Origin: Thermus caldilimi
GTDB lineage: Bacteria > Deinococcota > Deinococci > Deinococcales > Thermaceae
Reading direction: 5' to 3'
Assembly: GCF_004684245.1 (NCBI RefSeq)
Contig: NZ_CP038452.1
Location: 2,218,796-2,282,795, forward strand
Length of the DNA stretch: 64,000 nucleotides
The notes under the pieces: generated by a model
What the model was told of the DNA's origin: nothing
Database searches by the model: none
What the model saw: the letters and a program-made list of their open reading frames with translations, nothing else
Shown here: piece after piece, positions 31,483 through 39,752 of the stretch
How the letters are laid out: each line of letters opens with the position of its first letter
Position numbering within the stretch: position 1 is the stretch's first letter
Made by a program: the position numbers and the translations under genes

Positions 31483-32172
31483 AAGGTAAACGGGGTAAAG
31501 TTGCGAACGCAGAACGTAGCCCGTGGCATCGATGGTGCTCAGCAGGCTTCCAAGAAGTTCTATCTGGTAAGGCAGGGCCACCGCCTGGTCCAGGACCACA
31601 GGCTCCGCGAAGGTCTGCACCACGTGGGCGGTAGCGTAAAGGTGCCTTTGCGCCCGCTGGAGCAGGGTGGTGCGGTCAGGGCTGAGGTGCCAGACCAGAA
31701 CGTCCGAATCGGGAGGGAAGTAGCCCACCACAGCATCGTTTAGGACCACGGGGTCTACCCCTGGGAAGGGGCCCCGCATCACGTAGACCTGGCTAACGGG
31801 GTCCCATTGGCGGATCCAGACTTGCCCTTGGTATTCATAGACCACCACATGGCGCGCGGCCTGGTCAAAGGCCAGGCCCATGTGGGCGATTTCCTGCACG
31901 GGGTGGGGGAGGGCGGGCACCTCCACTTCTACCCACACGGCCACCTCGGGCCCACGGGGATCGTTGAGGGCCCACGGACCTTCCCCAGGTACCTGGGCCT
32001 GGAAGAGGCGGAAGCGGCGCTCCACCCGGTCCAGCACCGCCGCCCATGCGTAGCCAAAAAGGGTGGTGTAGCTGCCATCCCCCGTATCCCCCATGGCCCG
32101 AGGTCCCGGGGCAAGGCGAACCTCGGGAGCATAGGTCCTGCCACGCTTGTAGCTTTTGGCCTTGGCCGTCAT
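31075..32172 (-). CDS. Virion protein with five 27-residue C-terminal repeats
   Basis: 365 residues from the ATG at 32172, which overlaps the preceding stop (ATGA). The first 230 residues are a beta-rich domain of unknown family. The C-terminal 135 are five tandem copies of a 27-residue unit, LGQATLSAPSSGAYIPVVIV plus a short acidic turn (DLG); the last copy is cut short. At DNA level the unit is 81 bp. Likely a fibre or spike shaft next to the receptor-binding gene. Confidence 0.72.
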   Translation of the reverse strand: MTAKAKSYKRGRTYAPEVRLAPGPRAMGDTGDGSYTTLFGYAWAAVLDRVERRFRLFQAQVPGEGPWALNDPRGPEVAVWVEVEVPALPHPVQEIAHMGLAFDQAARHVVVYEYQGQVWIRQWDPVSQVYVMRGPFPGVDPVVLNDAVVGYFPPDSDVLVWHLSPDRTTLLQRAQRHLYATAHVVQTFAEPVVLDQAVALPYQIELLGSLLSTIDATGYVLRSQLYPVYLSDALGQATLSAPSSGAYIPIVIVLDLGIDVLGQATLSAPSSGAYIPVVIVLDLGTEAVGQAQLAAPTTGAYVPVVLVSDLGMDVLGQAQLSAPTTGAYALVVVVVDTTTQPGYTSPDVLGTATLSAPTTGAYELA

Positions 32173-32618
32173 TGGAAGAGGAACTGCACGGAAGCGGGCC
32201 CCTCTCCCGCGTCCGAAACTTCCAGCACCTCCAGCGCAAAGCTCAACTCCACCGCGGCCGCGGGCAGGAGGATATAGGGGCCCACCCGCTGGGGGCCAAA
32301 GGTAAACCAGAGCCGAGCTTTGGCATCCCCAATGTTCACAATGTGCCCCCGGGTAGCGGGCTTGCCGAGAAGGCCCGTCACATCGATGCGGCGGGCTTCC
32401 CCTTCCACCTGCACCTGGGCGATGAGGGGCATGCGGGCCGGATCGTGGCCCTGCAGGTCCCGCCGGGGCCGGCCAAACTCGTACTCTAGGGTGCGCTGCA
32501 CCGCGCCTAGCTGGTCCTTCAGGCAGGCCATATCCTCCCGAAGCGCGGCCAAGGCCTCTTGCAGGCGTCCGGGAAGGTTGGCCAAATCCTCCTGCTTCAA
32601 ACCCAAGAGGTTGAGCAT
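32169..32618 (-). CDS. Hypothetical virion protein with N-terminal coiled coil
   Basis: 149 residues. Residues 8-45 form a helix with heptad spacing (LANLPGRLQEALAALREDMACLKDQLG); the rest is a beta-type domain. ATGA overlap with the following fibre gene. Family not recognised; possibly a fibre base or chaperone. Confidence 0.65.
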   Translation of the reverse strand: MLNLLGLKQEDLANLPGRLQEALAALREDMACLKDQLGAVQRTLEYEFGRPRRDLQGHDPARMPLIAQVQVEGEARRIDVTGLLGKPATRGHIVNIGDAKARLWFTFGPQRVGPYILLPAAAVELSFALEVLEVSDAGEGPASVQFLFQ

Positions 32619-32785
32619 GCACCACCTCCTTTAGGTGGACTCTGGCTGGGCGCGCCCAGATTTTCAAGCGCGGGGCGCACCACAAAGGCCCCAATCAGGA
32701 TGAGGGCTACCAGGTAGATGGTGAGAAGCCCGAGGCCCACCCCCAACCCCTGCTTGTAGGACTGCCAGAAGGTTCTTTCCTCCAC
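32597..32785 (-). CDS. Single-helix membrane protein, 62 residues
   Basis: GTG start at 32785 preceded by AAGGAG at a 5-base spacing. One long hydrophobic helix (LGVGLGLLTIYLVALILIGAFVV) lies near residue 25. It overlaps the start of the next gene by 22 bases. Small one-helix proteins of this sort are typical of the internal-membrane viruses of this group. Confidence 0.65.
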   Translation of the reverse strand: MEERTFWQSYKQGLGVGLGLLTIYLVALILIGAFVVRPALENLGAPSQSPPKGGGACSTSWV

Positions 32786-32787
32786 AG

Positions 32788-32910
32788 CTACTCCTTCTTG
32801 ACGCCCAAAAGGGCCCCGATGATGGCCAGGATGAGGGCCAGGCCGATCCACACCAAGAGGGCTCCCACCACAAAGCCAGCACCTAGCTCTACGCCATCCT
32901 GGAAGCTCAT
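32788..32910 (-). CDS. Single-helix membrane protein, 40 residues
   Basis: ATG at 32910 with an excellent ribosome site (AGGAGGTG) 5 bases upstream; it reads MSFQDGVELGAGFVVGALLV, then more hydrophobic residues, and ends GVKKE. It starts within the stop region of the split gene upstream and ends 2 bases before the next start. Too short for most gene callers but supported by context. Confidence 0.65.
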   Translation of the reverse strand: MSFQDGVELGAGFVVGALLVWIGLALILAIIGALLGVKKE

Positions 32911-33082
32911 CTCCCACCTCCTGTTTTCTGCTCCATGCCCATGGCCCGGATACGGGCCAGGGCGGCTTCAATCTGCTTTTCTGCGATGGTCCGGCTAAGC
33001 CCGGGAGCCAGCTCCTGAAGGGTGCTAATGGCCTCCTCCAGCTTGCGGGCGGCCCGCTCCTGGGGCGGGAGGTCGCTTTTGC

Positions 33083-33088
33083 GGTAGC
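33083..33088. repeat. Target duplication GGTAGC (left copy)
   Basis: Matches GGTAGC at 34292-34297 on the other side of the IS. Confidence 0.75.
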
Positions 33089-34240
33089 TCAAAACTTGCA
33101 CCTCCCGAATACCCTGCATGAACACCCCCTTCCCCCCGCAGGCGGAGGCCAAAGACCCAAAGCTCCCAGCTCGGCCATGAGGACCCGCAAGACCACCTCC
33201 GGCAGCAGCAGGCGCGCCGCTGCCCACCCAGCCTCCCGCCAAGAAAGACCTCTCCCGTCTGGAGCTAGCCTCACCCAGTGGGCCAGCAGGTAAGCCAGGA
33301 AGGACAGCACCAGAAACCGATGCACCCCCAAGGCCGTCCGCTGCCCAAAACGCCCCAGGGAAAACTCGCTCTTTACCGTGCGGAAGAAGTGCTCAATGGT
33401 AAACCGCCGCCGCCCCCACACCAGCACAGTCCGTGGCCCCGCAGGAAAGGTGGCCACCACGTACCGCCACTCCCACCCTCCCCCGGGTAAGGGATAGCGG
33501 TACCAGCTCACCCACACGGGAAAGGGAAGTCCCCGCAGATGCACCCGACTCCCCTGCCGTCTGAGCCCAAAGAGGGGAAGCCCCTCCCGCGTCTTTCGGT
33601 CCCGCCGCATCCCCACCACCGCTTCCAGACCCAACCCCCGCACCCCCACAAGAAACCGGGCGGTGCCGAAGGCAGCATCGGCCACCACCCGAAGGTGGAA
33701 GGACTTGCGCATCCAGGGGGGCAGGGAGGCCAGAAGACGCAGGGCAAGGAGGGAAAGGGCCTTCTCCCCCTTCCCCCGCCACACCCGGTAGGCCCAGGGG
33801 ATGCGCAGCTCTCCCAGCACCAGATAGAGCACCACCAGGTGGAGCCCCCACTTGCCGTGGAAAAAGGAGAGGGGCAAGGCGGGGAAGAGGCCCCGCTTCT
33901 CCAGGGTGACCAGGTCCAGGACCACCAGGAGCCTGGGCTTGGGCCCCCGCCTGGGCCTGGCCCGGTGGAGGGTTTCCTGGGCCTTCTTGCGAGCCAGGCG
34001 GATGAGGGCGCGGGTGGGCCAGGGATAGCGGTTGAGGAAGCGGGAGAGGGCGGAAGGGGACTTGGTCTTGCTGTGCTGGGGCCTGGCCTTGCCGTGGCCG
34101 GTGAGAAGGAGGAGAAGAAGCGCTTTGAGGGATTCGCGGAGGTGGGGGTTGGCAGGAGGGCCAGGAGGGTCCAGAGTAGAGCTTGGGCCGTCTGGTGCAT
34201 GGCACCCTTCATCCGAAGGGAACCGGGCGGCCCTTTTCAA
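33089..34240 (-). CDS. IS4-superfamily DDE transposase
   Basis: Up to 383 codons. Catalytic Asp in LVVLDLVTLEKRG, Asp in RVVADAAFGTARF and Glu in FTIEHFFRTVKSEF. The reading frame can only begin at a TTG. A more natural start, MHQTAQALLWTLLALLPTP, lies in another frame and would join at NPHLRESLKALL if one base were inserted near 34150. So either the N-terminus is frameshifted or the TTG is used. It is a different IS from the one beside the 23S gene. Confidence 0.75.
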   Translation of the reverse strand: MKRAARFPSDEGCHAPDGPSSTLDPPGPPANPHLRESLKALLLLLLTGHGKARPQHSKTKSPSALSRFLNRYPWPTRALIRLARKKAQETLHRARPRRGPKPRLLVVLDLVTLEKRGLFPALPLSFFHGKWGLHLVVLYLVLGELRIPWAYRVWRGKGEKALSLLALRLLASLPPWMRKSFHLRVVADAAFGTARFLVGVRGLGLEAVVGMRRDRKTREGLPLFGLRRQGSRVHLRGLPFPVWVSWYRYPLPGGGWEWRYVVATFPAGPRTVLVWGRRRFTIEHFFRTVKSEFSLGRFGQRTALGVHRFLVLSFLAYLLAHWVRLAPDGRGLSWREAGWAAARLLLPEVVLRVLMAELGALGLWPPPAGGRGCSCRVFGRCKF

Positions 34241-34291
34241 GTGGTCCCCTGGCGCATGGGTATGCGGGGGGTGGATAAGTGCAAGTTTTGA
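33089..34291 (-). mobile_element. Insertion sequence in the provirus
   Basis: 1203 bp with perfect 13-bp inverted ends TCAAAACTTGCAC (33089-33101) and GTGCAAGTTTTGA (34279-34291), flanked by the 6-bp duplication GGTAGC. The stop codon of its transposase lies in the left terminal repeat. Confidence 0.85.
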
Positions 34292-34534
34292 GGTAGCGCT
34301 CCTCTACCGCTAGCACGGCCTGCTCCGCCAACCGGGGAACCCTTTCCGCAAGCCAGCGCTCGTAGTTGGACGCCAGCATGCGGATGAGCCCCGCCAGTAC
34401 AGGCCCCACCACGGGGATGCCGCCTACCAGGCGCACCAGTAGGCCTGCCAGGAGGGCCACCGCACCCAGGGCCACCAGGGCCTGCACCGCCCACGCTCCC
34501 CAAACGCTTGCGGGAGGGACAAGGTCCGTCCAGC

Positions 34535-34804
34535 TCATAGCGCACCCCCGAGACTAGCTACCCCGCCCCGGCTAGCGCAATCGCAGGGCGTGGGGGCCAC
34601 GGATCCGTCCTTGCAGGTGGCGATCACCTGGGGGCACATGGTGGTTTCGGAGTAGCCGGAAGAACGGTCTTCCCAGCGCACCGTGCCCCTGCCAGAGCTA
34701 GGGGTGTTGGATGGAGCAGGGGAGGCCACCTTTTCCTTCCGGGACCACCACACTCCCAATAGGGCTCCCCCTGCCATAGCCGCCGCTACCCAGAAGGCCT
34801 TCAT
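34535..34804 (-). CDS. Membrane-anchored virion-region protein, 89 residues
   Basis: ATG at 34804 with GGAGGTGGGG just upstream. An N-terminal helix (KAFWVAAAMAGGALLGVWW) is followed by a basic stop-transfer (SRKEK) and a short Cys-containing domain (CPQVIATC, CDC). ATGA overlap with the split gene. Family not recognised. Confidence 0.65.
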   Translation of the reverse strand: MKAFWVAAAMAGGALLGVWWSRKEKVASPAPSNTPSSGRGTVRWEDRSSGYSETTMCPQVIATCKDGSVAPTPCDCASRGGVASLGGAL

Positions 34805-34813
34805 CCCCACCTC

Positions 34814-35107
34814 CTACCAGAGGAGCTGTCCGGGTACAGGCCGGGGAACAAAAGCAGGGTTGTACCAGGAACACAGGCTGGGGGCTACGCGGCAGAGGGC
34901 ATCTTGGCCGAGTTCGCCTAGACCGAAACCTGGCAAGCCACCAACATTCTGCCCGTAGTCCACTACCGCGGGGGGCAAGGCTTGCTCCCCTCCTTCCCCC
35001 GCCGTTGACGCGGGCGCGCCTGTGCTGCCCCCTTTCGCCAAGGAGTAGGCCAGGTACGCGGCCACCCCGCCGCCGATGAGCATCAAAAGCACGGTCTTCC
35101 CATCCAT
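34814..35107 (-). CDS. Single-helix membrane protein, 97 residues
   Basis: N-terminal helix VLLMLIGGGVAAYLAYSLA followed by a soluble Gly/Pro-rich tail with two Cys. The start follows the previous stop directly. Family not recognised; part of the run of virion membrane proteins. Confidence 0.65.
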   Translation of the reverse strand: MDGKTVLLMLIGGGVAAYLAYSLAKGGSTGAPASTAGEGGEQALPPAVVDYGQNVGGLPGFGLGELGQDALCRVAPSLCSWYNPAFVPRPVPGQLLW

Positions 35108-35326
35108 TCAGGCCTCCTTTTCTTTCCTCAAGCGGACCCCCTGGCGGTAGGCCAGGGCCTCCGTGGCGTTGGTCAGGCGATTGAGGAGGTGGGTCTGCTC
35201 CCGCTGGCCTTCCTCCATCCGGGCCAGGCGGGCCTTCATTTCGGCCACATCGACGAAGACCATCCGCAGGAATGCCGCAAAGGCCGCCACGGCCAGGCCG
35301 GAGTCCAGAAGGTCCTTCCACTCCAT
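35108..35326 (-). CDS. Helix plus coiled-coil small protein
   Basis: 72 residues: hydrophobic helix (SGLAVAAFAAFLRMVFVD) then a heptad coiled coil (VAEMKARLARMEEGQREQTH). Size and shape recall phage proteins of the holin/Bdr-like type, but no function is assigned. TGATG overlap with the upstream gene. Confidence 0.6.
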   Translation of the reverse strand: MEWKDLLDSGLAVAAFAAFLRMVFVDVAEMKARLARMEEGQREQTHLLNRLTNATEALAYRQGVRLRKEKEA

Positions 35327-35988
35327 CAGCAGAACACCCCCTGAGCTTCCAGATCCGCAATCTGCTTGCGCAAGCGAGCTATCTGCGATCTGGCCTCGTC
35401 GGCTTCCTTCTGCATTTGGACATACTGCTGCCGCAAAGCCTGAATCTGACGCAGGGCCTGAGCGATGTTGGCGTTCATCCTGCGCAAATCGTCCCAGGTG
35501 TCGTCCCAGTTATCCCCAGGGCGAAGCTCGTGCTCCCGGGGAGCCAGTTCCCCCCCTAAGCGGACGTAGCTTGTGCACAAGGAGTAGGCGGCGCTGTCGG
35601 TTTCCTGCCCGCTAACGGTGTACCAGTGACTCCAATGGCAGATTGGAAAGCCGTTGCAGTGGTATTGGAACACTGGGTTTGCCGCGTAGATTCGGCACAG
35701 GGATTCGGCCTCCCGCTCGATGCGCCGCATCTGCGCTTCAGCGTTGGCAAGCAGGTCTTCCTGCTTTTTCAAATCGCTGCGGTATGCGGTCAACAGTTGG
35801 CAGTACGTGGCTCGGTTATCCTGCACCCCGGGATGGGTAGGCACCACCCCCGCGGCTGGCACTACCGGGGATGCTCCCATTTCCACTCGCCGCTCCTCCG
35901 CCTTGGGCCGCGAGCGCACCATGTACCCTACGCCCACAATGCCCAGCCCGACTCCCCCCGCAATGGCAGCTACCGCTAAACCCTTCAC
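35326..35988 (-). CDS. Membrane-anchored coiled-coil virion protein
   Basis: 220 residues: N-terminal helix (VAAIAGGVGLGIVGVGYMV), a Cys-containing middle (YHCNGFPICHW) and two coiled-coil stretches (about 65-95 and 170-215). Overlaps its neighbours by 1-4 bases. Family not recognised. Confidence 0.65.
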   Translation of the reverse strand: MKGLAVAAIAGGVGLGIVGVGYMVRSRPKAEERRVEMGASPVVPAAGVVPTHPGVQDNRATYCQLLTAYRSDLKKQEDLLANAEAQMRRIEREAESLCRIYAANPVFQYHCNGFPICHWSHWYTVSGQETDSAAYSLCTSYVRLGGELAPREHELRPGDNWDDTWDDLRRMNANIAQALRQIQALRQQYVQMQKEADEARSQIARLRKQIADLEAQGVFC

Positions 35989-36323
35989 TCTTTCACCCCC
36001 AGGTAAACGCCCAGGGCTATCAAGCCTGCCCCCGCTGCCAGAAGAGCAATGCCTTGGGCGGACTGCACCGCTTTGAAGTTGTAGTAGATGCGCGTTCGCT
36101 GGGTGGCTTGCTGCCAGTACACGGCATCGCGCGCCGCCCCCTGCTGGACTTCCGCCATTCGTCCGAGTTCATGCCACTGAACGATAACCGCATCCACCAG
36201 GTTTCTAACGGACCGCTCGCGCGAGCGCGCGATTTCCTCGGCAGCTTCTGCCTGGCGGCTGACCCCCAAAAAGGAGAACACGCCGCCAACAACGCTGCCA
36301 AGGAAGCCGAGTACCGGGTCCAT
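35985..36323 (-). CDS. Two-helix membrane protein, virion region
   Basis: 112 residues with hydrophobic segments at both ends (LGFLGSVVGGVFSFLG and GIALLAAGAGLIALGVYLG) and a charged helix between. Likely spans the virion membrane twice. Family not recognised. Confidence 0.65.
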   Translation of the reverse strand: MDPVLGFLGSVVGGVFSFLGVSRQAEAAEEIARSRERSVRNLVDAVIVQWHELGRMAEVQQGAARDAVYWQQATQRTRIYYNFKAVQSAQGIALLAAGAGLIALGVYLGVKE

Positions 36324-36324
36324 A

Positions 36325-36651
36325 TCAGTCCCTCAGCAACACGGCCAGCAGGAGCACCGCCAGAACGGCTGCTAGCAAAGCCCAGACCCAGGGAGAGAAC
36401 GTAGGTGCGACAGGCTCGATCCGGATGCCAGCTTGGCGGGCCTTCTCCCGTTCCGCCTCCAGGCGCAAGCGTTCTAGTTCCATTTGAGCCCGCTCCTGTT
36501 CCGTGAAGATGTAGGGATCGAGGACGGAACCAATCTGGCGGGCTCCGTACAGCAACTGAAGCCAAATGGGATCATCAGGACCAGGAGCAGGAAGGGGAGT
36601 GTAGCCCCCGGCGGGATTGAGGTAGGTGTTGGTGATGCTGAACTCCCCCAT
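36325..36651 (-). CDS. Tail-anchored virion-region protein
   Basis: 108 residues: soluble Pro-rich N-terminus, charged helix (RAQMELERLRLEAEREKARQ) and a C-terminal membrane helix (WVWALLAAVLAVLLLAVLL). First gene after the larger capsid protein. Confidence 0.65.
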   Translation of the reverse strand: MGEFSITNTYLNPAGGYTPLPAPGPDDPIWLQLLYGARQIGSVLDPYIFTEQERAQMELERLRLEAEREKARQAGIRIEPVAPTFSPWVWALLAAVLAVLLLAVLLRD

Positions 36652-36662
36652 CCTTCACCTCC

Positions 36663-37547
36663 TCACAGCCCACCGCGGGCTTCCAGCTCCGCCAAACGCT
36701 GCAGCCTGCCCTTGTCCAGCACCTCGATGCGCCGCCCCATGGCGGCAATCTGGATGTAGTGCCCGGCCCGCTCGTTCCACACGATGGGCGTGTTCTGCGT
36801 GAAGACCTCCAGGACCAAGCGGGTTCCGGGCACCAGCTCCACCTGCTGGGGCCAGGCGATCATGGTCTCCATGTTGTTCTGGTCAATGGCGTGCATGGTG
36901 GCGAAGGACTGGTTGAAGACGGTGGCGGCGCTGTCGTCCACCCCGCCCACATCCCTGGCCACCCGAAGGCGGAACTGGCCGTCCCCGTGGACGTAGTAGA
37001 CCTCGATGTCCTCCGGACCGGTCACCCCAGCAGGCTCCACAAAGGTGATCTGCCCCGTGGCGTAGTTAACGCCCACAATGGGGCACTGCTGCCATACCCC
37101 GCCCACCTTGGCCCACACGGCTACTTCGGGGTGGTAGACGCTGGGCAGGGTGGGCTTGGCCTGCGGGGTTTCCACCAACCCGCTCACCGTCACGGTGCGG
37201 TTCTGGGGCGAAGCCAGGTTCTGCCCCCCAAAGACCTTCAACCCCTTGATGTAAATGCGCAGGCGCCGCTCCTGGGCCAGGATGCGGAAGTGGGCGGTCT
37301 CCGGGGTGCGCATCTGGGCCACAGGGAAGTACTCGTTGGGCCGGTAGGCCAGGCCTGTGGCGTCGAAATCCTCGTTGTCGATCCAGGCGAAGCCCCAGCC
37401 CCCCACCTGCACCGCCGCCGGGGGAGGCGGGGGAGGGGCTACGGGGGCCTGGGCGGGCTCCGCCCGGGGCATATCCCCGCGGAAGGCGTCCAAGCCCCGT
37501 CCGAAGGCCTGGCCCACGCCCTGACGGATCCGTTCAAGGAAGCTCAT
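36663..37547 (-). CDS. Larger major capsid protein (P23-77 VP17-like)
   Basis: 294 residues, against about 291 for VP17 as I recall. The N-terminus is amphipathic, then a Pro-rich stretch of eight prolines leads into a beta-rich single beta-barrel-like domain (VGGWGFAWIDNEDFDATG, FRILAQERRLRIYIKGLKVFGGQNL, GTRLVLEVFTQNTPIVWNE). It lies directly after the 173-residue capsid gene with a strong ribosome site. Assignment rests on size, pairing and gene order. Confidence 0.8.
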   Translation of the reverse strand: MSFLERIRQGVGQAFGRGLDAFRGDMPRAEPAQAPVAPPPPPPAAVQVGGWGFAWIDNEDFDATGLAYRPNEYFPVAQMRTPETAHFRILAQERRLRIYIKGLKVFGGQNLASPQNRTVTVSGLVETPQAKPTLPSVYHPEVAVWAKVGGVWQQCPIVGVNYATGQITFVEPAGVTGPEDIEVYYVHGDGQFRLRVARDVGGVDDSAATVFNQSFATMHAIDQNNMETMIAWPQQVELVPGTRLVLEVFTQNTPIVWNERAGHYIQIAAMGRRIEVLDKGRLQRLAELEARGGL

Positions 37548-37556
37548 GGCACCTCC

Positions 37557-38078
37557 TCACAGGGTGGGGTTGGAGTTGTCCACGCCCACCGGGAGCTCGA
37601 TACGGGTCCTGGGATCGTTGAGGTTCACCGTGACGCCCGCGGGGGCCTCCACGTAGACTTCCAGCGTGTCCCCTTCCCGGAAGACCAAACCCGTGGGGGG
37701 CGTGGGGGCCCGCAGGGGGGATGCGGTCTGCAGGATGTTCTGGTAGAACTTCGCATCCCTCAGCTGGGCCTCGGTTAGGTCGTAGTAGCTGGCGTACTGG
37801 GCCTTGATGAGGAACTCGGGGAAGTCAAAACCCTTGGTGCGCTTGGCGAAGAAGACATCCGTGGTGTGGGGAAGCTGGTTGCCTGCGGTGTCGTAAAGCT
37901 TGAGGATGATGGGCACAGGGTTGGGCACCACCCAGGCCGCCCCCGCGGGCACCACGAACTCGCCCACCTTCACCCGCTGCGTGCCGCTGTAGGTCTGAAA
38001 CTCGGGGCCGGACCGCAGGATGGTCACGGGCCGCGCCCCAGGCCGAAGTGCCTTGATCCGATTGAACGCCTCCTGCAT
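37557..38078 (-). CDS. Smaller major capsid protein (P23-77 VP16-like)
   Basis: 173 residues, the same length I recall for VP16. Almost all beta-strand ([50 protein letters not shown]), as expected for a single vertical jelly roll. AGGAGG precedes the ATG. In this virus group the small and large barrels form the T=28 lattice together. Confidence 0.82.
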   Translation of the reverse strand: MQEAFNRIKALRPGARPVTILRSGPEFQTYSGTQRVKVGEFVVPAGAAWVVPNPVPIILKLYDTAGNQLPHTTDVFFAKRTKGFDFPEFLIKAQYASYYDLTEAQLRDAKFYQNILQTASPLRAPTPPTGLVFREGDTLEVYVEAPAGVTVNLNDPRTRIELPVGVDNSNPTL

Positions 38079-38088
38079 CTTTTCCTCC

Positions 38089-38505
38089 TTAGTCGATGTT
38101 CAAAATCGCCATGATGAGGTTCGCAAAGGAACCTGCCGCCACGCCCAAGCCGATGTAGTCCACCATCGGGTCTTCGGTCAGCTTGTTGTTGATCAGCAAG
38201 GAGCCCAGGATCACCCCGCCCAGGTTCAGCAAGATGCGGTTGGTATAGGCGTTGCTGACCTCTTTGGTGGTATCGGGTTTGCCGTCAGGGCCTACCTGGT
38301 AGTAGTGGATGCGCCCATCCGGCCCCTTGGCCGCCCACCCGAAGAGGTCCCTGCGGGAGGTGTAGAGGCTTTTCCTAATCAGGTAGGCCCCCAGCACCCC
38401 CAGGCTCACCGAGACCACAATGGGGTTCTGCACGACCTCCAACGGGTTGGAGGTCTGGGCCAGCTTGCGCATATCCTGCGCCGCGATTGCCGCCGTATCC
38501 GCCAT
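38089..38505 (-). CDS. Virion membrane protein upstream of the capsid genes
   Basis: 138 residues with two or three hydrophobic segments ([52 protein letters not shown]). It occupies the place of P23-77 ORF15, a minor membrane protein, between ATPase and capsid genes. Function inferred from position. Confidence 0.7.
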   Translation of the reverse strand: MADTAAIAAQDMRKLAQTSNPLEVVQNPIVVSVSLGVLGAYLIRKSLYTSRRDLFGWAAKGPDGRIHYYQVGPDGKPDTTKEVSNAYTNRILLNLGGVILGSLLINNKLTEDPMVDYIGLGVAAGSFANLIMAILNID

Positions 38506-38580
38506 TCGCCCTCCTTACGAGGGCCATGGTGGGCGGGATGGAATGGCGCGGAAAAGCGCGTAGCGGTGCGCTCAGCTGGA

Positions 38581-38646
38581 GGTGCGGGGCGGAGATGCGG
38601 GACGAACCAAGGTGCGAGGCGGAGGTGCGCCGCGCACCTCCGCCTC
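38581..38646. promoter_or_regulatory. Intergenic element: two 19-bp motifs and a 15-bp hairpin
   Basis: The 154-base gap between ATPase and the virion genes holds GGTGCGGGGCGGAGATGCG (38581-38599) and a relative at 38611-38629. The latter forms the left part of a perfect inverted repeat with 15-bp arms and one centre base (38616-38646). It could be a terminator/attenuator or a protein site. A matching pair of motifs lies at 42295 and 42321. Confidence 0.55.
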
Positions 38647-38659
38647 GGAGAAAAGGCGA

Positions 38660-39340
38660 CTAGGACGCTACAGGAACATACACCCGCCGCCTGGGGTCCC
38701 TGGGGTCCCGCAGGACCAGACCGGCCCGGTCCCGGTCCAGGTCCTTCACGCCGTACTCGGGAGGCAGGCCTCCTTCGGGGCGCTTGAGCCCGGCCACCCG
38801 CTCCCCCAGTTCAGGGAACATCTCCGCCACCGCCTGCACCTCGTTGGGCTCAGACACCCGGAAGGCCACGAGATGGCTGGCCTGGCGGCGCACCCCAGGG
38901 TCAATGCCCCCCACCGCTCCTCTCATCATCTGGGTTATGAAGATGACGTTATGGCCGGCTTCCCGTCCCCCCGTCAGGACCTCGAAGAGGCCCTTGGGCA
39001 CCTGCCCCCGGGGGAAGAACTGGTGGGCCTCATCCACCACCAGGAGGACGTCCTTCAGGCGCATAATCTCCTGGCCCAGGGCGTCTAGGAAGGGCCTGGG
39101 GTCGTAGCCCGTCACGTGGAAGTGCACCCGGGCGTGGTGCTTCAGCGCGGCCTTGGGGTCCCCCTCTTCCCCCACCCGGAAGCGCCCCTCGGCTAGCTCC
39201 CAGAACTCGGTCTTGCGGTTGACGATCACCAGGCGGCGGAAGCGGCCCTCCATAGCCCGCACGATCTCTCGGGCCAGGGTGCTTTTGCCCGAGCCCGACT
39301 TACCGATGATGAGGATGCGGAAGGTCTGCCTACCGCCCAT
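38660..39340 (-). CDS. FtsK/HerA-type genome-packaging ATPase
   Basis: 226 residues. Walker A GKSGSGKST at residues 13-21, Walker B VLLVVDEAH, a sensor-like Gln/Asn strand NVIFITQMM and a downstream Arg. Small size and position before the capsid genes match the packaging ATPases of membrane-containing viruses of the PRD1/P23-77 type. It pumps DNA into the capsid. The start overlaps the VapC stop by 11 bases. Confidence 0.88.
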   Translation of the reverse strand: MGGRQTFRILIIGKSGSGKSTLAREIVRAMEGRFRRLVIVNRKTEFWELAEGRFRVGEEGDPKAALKHHARVHFHVTGYDPRPFLDALGQEIMRLKDVLLVVDEAHQFFPRGQVPKGLFEVLTGGREAGHNVIFITQMMRGAVGGIDPGVRRQASHLVAFRVSEPNEVQAVAEMFPELGERVAGLKRPEGGLPPEYGVKDLDRDRAGLVLRDPRDPRRRVYVPVAS

Positions 39341-39752
39341 AATCTCGCCAGTTTCGCACTTTTACCCAGGGGAAACTAGAAAAATCGTCTACGTTTTCCG
39401 TTAGGAGGATGCGCCCGTGAGCCCAAGCCGTGGCCGCAATCATGAGGTCAAAGAGCTTGCGATGGGGGTTAGGGAGTTTGGGCAGGTTGAGCTTGGCCGC
39501 CTCTCGAAGGGCTTTTTGGACTGCCCTTCCCTCGAAAGGCAAAACGGAAAACTTGGAGAACATCTCCTTCACGCTACGTTCTTGCCTCGGGTCAATCACG
39601 AACTCCCCTGTGGCATACTCCACCTGAACGAGAGCCGATGTGACCAGTTGATCTGAAGATAACCGCGAAAGTAAACGTAAAGCCTCCGGCTCGCGACGCC
39701 GGAGGGATATGAAAAAGTTGGTGTCAAGAAGAACGCGTCGCGGCAACCGCAT
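39330..39752 (-). CDS. PIN-domain ribonuclease toxin (VapC-type)
   Basis: 140 residues with the PIN acidic site complete: Asp10 (LLDTNFFIS), Glu45 (VQVEYATGE), Asp102 (KLFDLMIAATA) and Asn120/Asp123 (TENVDDF). Predicted endoribonuclease held inactive by the gene just upstream, which it overlaps by 29 bases. It sits inside the virion operon between a membrane protein and the packaging ATPase, an unusual place for a toxin. Confidence 0.85.
   Translation of the reverse strand: MRLPRRVLLDTNFFISLRRREPEALRLLSRLSSDQLVTSALVQVEYATGEFVIDPRQERSVKEMFSKFSVLPFEGRAVQKALREAAKLNLPKLPNPHRKLFDLMIAATAWAHGRILLTENVDDFSSFPWVKVRNWRDYGR

Larger units (their letters stand above)
32907..34538 (-). pseudogene. Virion membrane protein interrupted by an IS
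   Basis: The 5' part (34538 to about 34292) encodes MSWTDLVPPASVWG, a hydrophobic middle and ends AVEERYR. The 3' part (33088 to 32907) continues KSDLPPQERAARKLEEAIST to the stop. Removing the 1203-bp IS and one GGTAGC copy joins them in frame, giving 140 residues with two hydrophobic segments and a helical C-terminus. The IS disruption may make the provirus defective if this protein is essential. Confidence 0.85.

Noticed and set aside
38616-38646. Simple rho-independent terminator between ATPase and virion genes
   Set aside because: No T-tract follows on the minus strand and the hairpin overlaps a motif repeated elsewhere, so a plain terminator call is not supported.
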